From contig CM035308.1 in assembly GCA_002900995.3 (NCBI GenBank), positions 4,239,053-4,303,052 on the forward strand: a stretch of 64,000 bases of DNA, given 5' to 3'. The stretch comes from Ganoderma boninense (taxonomy: Eukaryota > Basidiomycota > Agaricomycetes > Polyporales > Polyporaceae). How positions within the stretch are numbered: the first letter of the stretch is position 1; each line of letters opens with the position of its first letter. Made by a program: the position numbers and the translations under genes. The notes beneath the pieces are model-generated. The model was not told the DNA's origin, ran no database searches, and was given only the letters and a program-made list of their open reading frames with translations. Of the stretch, positions 56,623 through 64,000 are shown in pieces.

Positions 56623-57488
56623 AACATCGCGCGAAGCCCGAGCACCAGTTCCAATCCAGTTCCGACGCGGTACCGAAAATGCGAGAGCAAGGTTTTTGAC
56701 TCGTGCGGAGCTGTCTCGGAAGCGGCGCCGGAATCAAGGAGAGGGAGCCAGGGAACACCATCTCGCCAGTGGTGTCGCCTTCGTCAGTCTCTCCTGGGCT
56801 TGCTTCCCGGCGCACACGCGTAGGCATTCTCATCCGAGCGCTCGTCGCTGCACATGCTGGCCAAGTCGACCACCACCGGGCGAGTGGGAGCTGTCGAGGT
56901 TCAAGTTGCCACTTCGCCAGGCCGTAGAGGTCAGCCTCGAGGTTGGCCTGAGGCCGTGCGCGCGGATGGCTTGGGCGCGACCACACATGCCGTAGACTGC
57001 GATCCACAGTGTCGTGGCAAGATTCGAGATCGCAATCAAAGCATCCGGCCGGGGACAGCAAAACGTAGGATGTAGTCAATACACGATCGTAGCACGTCCA
57101 AGGATGCTGACACACTGAGGAAATAACGATGTGGATAGAACGCAACTCCGAGAATGGCGACGGCCCGCATACGAGCTCCTTCGCATTCCCCAAGCCAGAT
57201 CCGTTCCCAAGCCCACGAAACTTGCTGAAACAATGATCCTAGTCAGGGCGGGCAAAATCGTCGGGAATGTGGCAGTACTGAGATGTCTCACGACAATGTC
57301 CTGTGTCGGGATCCCGCTCTTCTTGCGCATGAGGCGATAGTACTGCTTCTCCATGCGCGCCAAGCTGTTGCGTGTCCAGTATGGTATGCCGGGCGAGAGA
57401 CAGCGGCCCCGCGCGCGGACTACATGCGTGCTAGTGGTTCGGGAAGCTAGATGAAGACCACAAAATTCTGAAGTACACGATCGGACAA
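56623..57488. other. Region between K11 and K12
   Basis: Two overlapping minus-strand frames (56546-57193 and 57076-57498) look more protein-like than background, with MEKQYYRLMRKK and hydrophobic stretches. However, no consistent spliced reading or known domain emerges. It may be a decayed membrane-protein gene. I do not call it. Confidence 0.3.
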
Positions 57489-58597
57489 CTACTCGCATGG
57501 GAGCGAGAAGAAGAGGAGACGTCGTGCTGAGATGAGTGCTCGGTAGAGGAACTCCAAACTATACACGAACCAGCGGAGCACGCTCATCATTTGACGCGCG
57601 CGGCGGGCAGTCGGACGACAGCGACAGACGGACGTGCGCCCGCACTCGTTGCCGACCAGCCACTGCGCATATCGGCGAAGGAGTCAAGTATAATCCTGCC
57701 CTTCCTCGGCGATGTCCTGTGCAACATTCATCACGCCTCAGCGATCCCGCTCGTGAATAGTGGGCTCACCTCCAAACGCTCCTATATGAGCTCGCTCGTT
57801 CAGTACACATCGAACGAGTATGGATCCAGCATGGCTACCGTCCATGCCGGCAGGCTTCTTCACCTGACTTGAGGGTAGGACGATCGGAGGCTGGAGGCCG
57901 GGCCCAAGAGCGAGCTGTCGAGACTGCCCGAAGTCGATGAGATACACCTTTCCCGCCACGAGTCGCGCGTTGGTTGTGGCATGGTACTGAGAAGGCAGAT
58001 CTGACGTTCCCGACGCATATATCCTGTGATAGAACATACTGTCAGCGAGAGTAAGACATCTCAATCTAGCCTACCCACTAGATGCGCGATCTGCAGCCGG
58101 TGCAGATACTCGACGCCCTGCAACCGCACAAGCGTTGAAGTCAGCGCGTTCAACGGATGAAAGCCGGGGATGCGCCTCGAATATTTGATGTTAGACGTCC
58201 AGAACGAAGCTATTTGGTCTATTGCTGAAGTCGAGGGAATCCAAGCTTCCTATGAACAGCATAACGAGCGCGAGACGTTCACAGGGAATGATCTCGCAGG
58301 GTAAGGTGTGACTCAGAGAGGATAGGTTGTGCCGCAAACGTTCATTGATGGAGCATTCCTCGATGGCGGGGCCAAGGAGTTTGACTACTGCGATGTAGGT
58401 GCAGATCGGCCGGGCCGTGTAGTAGATGCCTCCCATGTCAGGCTGGGAAGCGATTCATTACTGACGTCGACACGGACACCACAAAGGAAGAGGAGCCAGG
58501 GACTCACTGGCTTCAGTGCTTGTTGAAGTAAAATGCCCCTGGCGCATAGTTCGGGGTGGTCTTTGAGCCAGTCTGGGGCATCGAAAGACGAGGGCAT
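57489..58597 (-). pseudogene. K12: kinase-like pseudogene with a canonical DFG
   Basis: Exon 1 (58508-58597) reads MPSSFDAPDWLKDHPEL. Exon 2 has AVVKLLGPAIEECSI and CEIIPCERLALVM but ends in a stop before HQIFE and lacks a GT donor. Exon 3 reads GVEYLHRLQIAHL. Exon 4 begins DICVGN, then changes frame to VYLIDFGQSRQLALGPGLQP. It changes again before the last exon, which reads WLVGNECGRTSVCRCRPTARRARQ to TAG at 57489. It is of the same subfamily as K4. It is head-to-head with K13, 200 bp apart. Confidence 0.75.
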
Positions 58598-58797
58598 CCT
58601 TGCGAGAGAATGGGAGCGAGGTCTGAGGCCTAGGACGAGAGCGAGCCGGCTAGCCGCGTGCGCGGCCAAGCCGGAGGGCGCAGGCTCGGGCAACTCCGGA
58701 TTTCCCATATCGCGGTGCCCGGGGTCGGGGTTCCGTCGGTGGGCGCATGCAGTGGCGTTCGCGTCGTAGTCCCGGTCGATCTCCCCCTTCTTCGACG

Positions 58798-59940
58798 ATG
58801 TCTGATGATTATTTGCCTGACCATCTCAAGGTCCCCGAGGCCTTGAAAACACATCCAGAGCTCGTCAAACGCAACGTGCTCTTAGACTATCCACTGAATA
58901 TTGTGAGTGCTTCTCGGACCGTCGGAACAGCCAATCTTACTGAACCCGTCTGCTTCCAGGGCAGTGTATATGCCACCAGTGGACAGGACCGGCCCAAGGT
59001 CGTCGTCAAAGTGCTCGATCCTGCTAACGAAGAGGAGGCAATCATCGACCGCCTCCGGCACGACACATCTCCCAGAAAGCATCTCGTCCCGTGCGAGCTT
59101 GTCCGGTCCGACCGCACTCTACTGGTCATGCCGTTCCTTTTACGCATAAACAGACCCATCCTCCGAGAGAAGAACTCTCTGAAGATGCTATGTGTGCTTC
59201 TCAAAGTCTTCCATTAGATTGCAGAGGTGCCACTGTTAGCGCCTCTTCCACTGTCACCTGTTCTTATCCTGTTGACAGGGCGTCGACTACCTACATAGCC
59301 GTCGCATTGCACACATCGTACGCACCGTCTCATATCTCTCGAGCGCTGTTAACTCTCATATAAACAACAACGTAGGATCTGTGTTCTGGTAACGTGGTAG
59401 TGGCTCTGGAAGAGAGCGAGAAACAGCATCCCGAAACAAAGGCCGGGAGAGTCTACATCATCGACTTCGACAGGTCGCGGCAACTGGAATTGGGACCCGG
59501 TCGCCAGCCGGCCATCGAGCTGCCCTCGACCCAATACAAGCCTCCACTGCAGATGAAGCATTTCGACCCTTACTCGTGGGACGTGTACTGCATGGGACAG
59601 CTGTTCGCTGCGTTGGCGAAGGTCAGTCTCACCGTTCTCATCTTTACCAGCCGTCGTAGCTAATTGTGCCTGCACTCAAATATTATAGCGAGGATTCTGG
59701 TGTTCTTCTTCGCCTTGGTTCCTGGCCAAACTGTGCACGTGGGTAATCGGCAACGAACGCGGATGCTCAGGGGTCTGCAATTGCCGTCCCTCTGCTCGGA
59801 GAGTTCTCGTAGTATTCACTGTCATAAGATGGACTGTGAGTCTCTTAGAGGTGTGCCGAAAGCCTGGTGCCGCTGTACATGCTCTTTTTGTCTCCTTCCA
59901 TCGTTCAATGTTTGCGCAACGTGAGGCGAGCCAAATGTGA
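58798..59940 (+). pseudogene. K13: kinase-like gene with one nonsense codon
   Basis: Exons are 58798-58902, 58960-59226, 59279-59317, 59376-59621 and 59689-59940, with all splice sites normal. The only defect seen is TAG at 59215-59217, where its sister K11 has CAA (LCHQIAE). Motifs are VPEALKTHPELVKRNVLL, VVVKVLDPANEEEAIIDRL, AHI/DLCSGN, IIDFDRSRQLEL, FDPYSWDVYCMGQLF and GCSGVCNCRPS. The stop falls before the catalytic loop, so a truncated product would lack all catalytic residues. A single base change separates it from an open gene. Confidence 0.8.
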
Positions 59941-60167
59941 TGTAGTCATGGGTACAAAGACTCGGAAGGGATTGCACCATGAGCGCTTGAGCGGTCGGGC
60001 TCAGAGGAGTGGAACTCGGAAGCATCATGTGGGAGAGCCGTCACGCGATGTCACTCAATTCCGTCTTCGTTGTCGTCGAATTGGCGGAGGGAGTCGGGCG
60101 GCTCTTCTTTCACCCCCGAGTCGGCATTCGTACTGCAATCCACCCAGGGCATACAGCAAGTCTTGCT

Positions 60168-61080
60168 ATGGCCACATCTCTCGACCAAGGCCTCGAGCCC
60201 GAGATGGACACAACTAGGATACCTGACTGGCTTCTCGCCCATCCAGAATGGCACAAGCGGGGTCCTCGTTCTGCACAAACCGTGACCGTTGCAACCGGTA
60301 AGCATCCCCACAACTACTATTCCCCTGCCGATAGTTGTCCATGTGGCCCAGTTTCGGGTTTCCGGCACACTCAACGAAGTGGCGTATAGAGGGTCCCATA
60401 TACGTTGTCAAGGGCATTAATCCCTCCAGACCGGAGGCTGATTTCTACGACCTGTTTGATCGCCATTCGGATTCTCCGACAGATCACACCGTCCCGCATG
60501 AGGTCATCCGATGCGACCGTCTGGTGGTAACTATACCCTTTCCTAGCGGAATAATGCACTTCTGCTCCTGCAGGACAAGTTCCGTCCTCGCTACCTTCGA
60601 CCAAGTTCTCGAGGTCCGTGACAATCTCTCAGGCTGTGGCTCGCTGCAACGCTGACGCTGCACCCTCCGCAGGGTGTAGAGCACTTGCATCGTTTGCATA
60701 TCGCCCATGGGGTGAGTCGCTTTCGCCAGTCGGGCACGTCGTACTGACGCATGGGCCCTAGGACCTCTATAAACACAATGTTGTCGGTGCGACCGAAGAC
60801 CATGACGATACCCTATGTGACGCCAGACTGACGGCGTTCTCCTGTGGCGTCTACTGTCTCAGGAGGACACTCTAAGACATTGCCGAGGTAAGTCATGGTA
60901 CTTCACAGGCAGGCATGCTAGCTATGATCACCACTGACGCCAATTTTCTTTTCTGGCGTCCAGGAAAGGTTCATGATTAGCCTAGAGAAGGAACCGCGGA
61001 TACCGGGTCTCTCCGCTCGATGGCTGCCAGTGAAGGGAAATGAGGTCGGATTTACGTCTCTGTGTCATTGACGTTGTCTC
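60168..61080 (+). pseudogene. K14: kinase-like pseudogene related to K9
   Basis: Exon 1 starts MATSLDQGLEPEMDTTRIPDW and changes frame after HKRG. Exon 2 is open (GPIYVVKGINPSRPEADFYD, HFCSCRTSSVLATFDQVLE). Exon 3 reads GVEHLHRLHIAHG. Exon 4 begins DLYKHN but has lost about 150 bp, jumping from RLTA to VYCLRRTL and then a stop, so LIDFE is gone. The final exon starts ERFMISLEKEPRIPG and stops soon after GNEVG. It shares HFCSC and LATFDQVLE wording with K9. Confidence 0.78.
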
Positions 61081-61503
61081 CCTCTTTCGCCACCATCGCA
61101 AGCCTTGGGCAGTCCCACGAGACTGACTCAGTGCACGTTCACAATGTCCAGCGTGTGCTTACATTCGAGCTGTTCTCGCCTCAGGCCAGTGCGGTTCATG
61201 GGCTTCCCGGCTCGTCAACGTCGGCGATCACGATCACACCGGCTGCCACCGCCGCCAGCTCCACCGTCCGAGTCGAGGGTGTCGAGAAGGTTAAAACTCT
61301 CATTCATGCTTCGAGGAGTCTGTCGCGAGTGCTGGTGCAGACTCCGACTCGGTGAACGCTTGCCGGAGTTATTGGATGGCCCGTATAGTGCGACTCGGAG
61401 GAAAACCAGATGGCAGAGGAGCCTGTGACGTCTGGTTTCAGCTCCGCCATGTCGGAAAACGCCGTCGGCAACTGTGTGTTTACGCCGTTATTGTCTAAGC
61501 GAG
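61081..61503. other. Region after K14
   Basis: No gene seen; only short open frames with no family resemblance. Confidence 0.4.
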
Positions 61504-62315
61504 CGCCAGTAGGGGGCACGGTAAAAACAGCGCAAGGCGACGCAACGCATCCTTAGACGCAAACCGCGACGCAAAGAGACGCAGACTGACGCAGGGGGCG
61601 ACGCAGACCGACCCAAGGTGAGACGCTCGTGGCGCGTTGTTGTGAGATGTTCATTACGTCTCAGGCTCCCATTACGTCCAAACAGTACTGTCCTAGAGGA
61701 AGAAGTGGTCAGTGGTTAACGGGGCTTGATAAAGTAATAAGTAGACGAACAAGTGGGTTCTATCTGAGGTCTGTTTCATAATGGCCCATTGCTGAGTGTA
61801 TGCAATTCTTGAGGGCATCGGCTTGGATCCATATCGGCTGACTCAGAATATTAATATTCGCAAGCTCTTGAAACTGATGTCTGACATTACCTCATAGGCT
61901 TCCTAACCAATGGTACTACACTTTGAATATCGAGTTGTGGTGGATAGACTCGAGCTGGTAGAGGGTAGGGTGGAGAGCGAAGCGATATCCGCACGGCTGC
62001 TAGGAGAAATTCAATTTCTCACGCTGGACGAGTGAGTAATGAGCGTCTTGAAATCCTTGAGACTGAGGCCCGAGTTCGGCGAGTCCTTTCCTCACACCTT
62101 ACACAAATCCTATAAGTTGCTTATCGCACCATTAAAGTACAGAATCAGACTTTGCAAGTATGTATCAGTCACAATGGTGACCAACGCAGACAGATGGAGC
62201 TGGACGCAGGTTGGACGCAACCGGACGCAAGGTGTGACGCAGCAGACACGAACAACAACACAATGCGTCACTTTGCGTCGCCTTGCGCTGAAATATCTTT
62301 GCCCGCCAGTAGGGG
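61504..62315. mobile_element. 0.79 kb inverted-repeat element with long target-site-like repeats
   Basis: The inverted repeats CAGCGCAAGGCGACGCAA (61528-61545) and its inverse (62273-62290) face each other. Outside them, the 12-base sequence CGCCAGTAGGGG occurs in direct orientation at both ends (61504-61515 and 62304-62315), which looks like a target-site duplication. Inner DNA near both ends is packed with GACGCA words. No transposase is visible. The long duplication recalls Mutator-type elements (usually 9-11 bp), but the family assignment is tentative. Confidence 0.65.
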
Positions 62316-62363
62316 ACTAGTGCGACACCCCGAACGGCGCCAGCCTGACGGTCCTCCGACCAT

Positions 62364-62545
62364 GGGGGCACGGTAAAAACAGCGCAAGGCGACGCACCGC
62401 ATGTTTTGACGCAAGGACTGATGCAGGCCGAAGCAAAATGAAACAGGTCACGACGCAAGTGGACGCACGGTATGACACGGAGGACGCAGGGTACAGCGTG
62501 AAAGGCGCAGATAATGACGCAGAGGACGCAGGTACAGATATGTAA
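62364..62545. repeat. Truncated second copy of the GACGCA element
   Basis: GGGGGCACGGTAAAAACAGC and the following bases repeat the left end of the element at 61511 on. GACGCA words continue to about 62545, but no right-end inverted repeat follows. It is probably a truncated or internally rearranged copy. Confidence 0.55.
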
Positions 62546-63043
62546 AGCGCAAACTCAGACGCGAGGAACATACCTTAATGCAGCAAGATATGCAGGTATA
62601 CACAGAAAGATAATGGGCAGAAGCGACAGGTGTGGAGAAGGTGCGCATGCTTGCGGCATCGACAACGTACGACGTCGCAGTCGCGGTGCTGTCCCGAAAT
62701 TTGGCATGAAGGATGGGCGAGGATGGTGTGGAGGGTATTGAGCTGCTTGAGGGAGTGGGGCGGGAAGGGGTTCTGAGAAGCTCAAGGTTGGCTGGTCGTT
62801 GGGCTGCCACTCTCCTTGACGACGTCCGTCGAAAAAGACTGCCCAGAAGAGATGAGTTAGTGAGATTGGGGGTGCGTTAGATAGCCCAGCGACCAGGCGG
62901 TGACGAAAGACAAGCGTAGACAAGTAGCAGGACACAAGGCTCCAGGAACGCGTGTAACGTATAGGCGCTCTACACGCGTCTAATTCTAGTCACCTGATCC
63001 TGTTGACGGCGACGCGTTTGGCGACACGTCTGTCTGTCTCGAC
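62546..63043. other. Intergenic region
   Basis: Nothing supportable. The minus-strand open frames are short and lack motifs. Confidence 0.4.
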
Positions 63044-63570
63044 ATGTCTGCTCCCACCCCTTCCCCCCCCTCCATTCGCAAATCCTGCTCAGGTGAGTCC
63101 CTATTTTTTTCTTGCGGGTGCTGTGGACTGGACTGGTGCACGGGCGTTGAGCACCATCCCCCCGTGCCCATGTCTGGAAGCCGGGTGACTCTGCGTCAAC
63201 AAAGTAAGTCCATTTCTTCCATCGTCTAACCTGCAATGGCGTGCATCGTGCGTTTTGCCAGCTTGCAGGGCCCGGTTGCGTCGGGCTGCAGCGCAGGATG
63301 CAGAATGCCATCCGCCTGTGTTGCAGCTCATGCAACGGAGCCCTCTGCAAGTTGTCAAGGCGTGAGAAGCACGTCGCTGCAGGTGAGACGACTCATGAAG
63401 CACAGGTGACGTGGTGGTGAGCCTGGTCTGACGTCGTGTACCGACAGCTCGGTCTCTTACCTCAACCTTCCTCTGACTAGTGGCTTGCACGTCGTTTTCC
63501 TGGAAGATCAAGTATAGGCGTCGGACGGGTGGTGGAGTAGCGCGTTATGTAGCACGTTATGCAGGTACGT
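63044..63570 (+). CDS. Possible 5' part of an unknown spliced gene
   Basis: An ATG at 63044 begins SAPTPSPPSIRKSCS and stops at a good donor (GTGAGT). Further donor- and acceptor-like sites follow (for example AG before 63151, GTAAGT after 63205, CCAG near 63262, GTGAGA near 63382, CTAG near 63480, GTACGT near 63564). The short Cys-rich exons this implies match nothing I know. The structure is a guess and any gene would continue beyond the window. Confidence 0.2.
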
Positions 63571-64000
63571 CCTTATCAAACTTGCCACCCTCAGTGTGTT
63601 TCCAGAGCACCAAATCCAGTTTCATTCTCTGCTTCCCAAGTGGTTTGACTTGTTCCCTTGGGTGTCGGCTGGGTCTGTTGCCTGTTGGTAGATGGAGGGG
63701 CTTTTACGACTGGGTGCTTATTTTCTGTCTGGTGATGTGTGTACGACAACGTTGTGCATGGCACACAACGTTGTTCATTAAGACCCAAATAAGTGACAAG
63801 AACACGACACCGTGACAGGATTGCTTCCTGTTCCCTTCCCCGCTGCTCTCGTTCCTAGTTGCTCTCGTCTCGGGCCCTGCACTTGTGTGCTGCGCACAGC
63901 AACGTGTCCGCGTCCACTGACTGACGAGATGTGTGCTGACAGGCTTTTACAGCTCTGGCGGGCTTCACTGGCAGCACCTCTACGGACGGCTCTCTGGCAA

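Noticed and set aside
61556..62545. GACGCA-rich stretches considered as a CRISPR or satellite array
   Set aside because: The words are unevenly spaced and are bounded by inverted repeats, so a transposon end array explains them better. CRISPR is not expected in a fungal nuclear genome.

Overview
This 64 kb window is nuclear DNA of a filamentous basidiomycete, most likely an agaricomycete of the polypore type. The evidence is GC-rich DNA, many 50-70 nt GT-AG introns, very short exons, and extracellular family-35 beta-galactosidase genes with several introns. No bacterial, organellar or viral signature was seen. Nearly every assignment rests on comparing copies inside the window, because no database search was possible.

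The window is dominated by repeated gene families at many stages of decay. (1) Fourteen recognisable copies (K1-K14), plus two C-terminal scraps, belong to a small protein-kinase-like family of about 305-325 residues. All share a five-exon structure that includes a constant 39-nt third exon and an intron splitting the catalytic loop. K1, K3, K9, K10 and K11 read through intact. K2 has a shifted tail, K6 one frameshift, K13 one nonsense codon and K8 a transposon insertion. K4, K5, K7, K12 and K14 are clear pseudogenes. (2) A second family (S) encodes proteins of about 122-126 residues and has an intron in the 5' leader. S1, S3 and S4 are intact, S0 is cut by the window edge, S2 and S5 carry frameshifts, and there is a scrap near 10.1 kb. 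(3) There are three GH35 beta-galactosidase copies: G1 is a deleted pseudogene, and G2 and G3 are near full length with apparent frameshifts. (4) There are two pseudogene copies of the nuclear gene for the 51-kDa flavoprotein subunit of mitochondrial complex I (N1, N2). (5) One ordinary single-copy gene, a dual-specificity phosphatase, lies at 14.4-15.1 kb.

Layout: 0-10.2 kb holds S0, K1, K2, S1, G1, K3 and an S scrap. 10.2-21.9 kb is gene-poor and GC-rich, with the phosphatase and two short inverted-repeat transposons (13.95-14.33 and 16.13-16.51 kb). 22-33 kb holds K4, G2, K5, K6 and K7. 33.4-43.5 kb holds a K scrap, S2, S3, K8 split by a 1.26 kb transposon, S4 and K9. 44.8-48.9 kb is G3. 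50-61 kb holds N1, K10, S5, N2 and K11-K14. 61.5-62.3 kb is another inverted-repeat element with long direct repeats at its ends.

The most interesting signal is the repeated tail-to-tail pairing of a kinase-like gene with an S gene: K2/S1, K3/S-scrap, K-scrap/S2, K8/S3, K9/S4 and K10/S5. I see this as an undescribed two-gene module under rapid birth-and-death evolution. The function of neither family can be assigned from the sequence.
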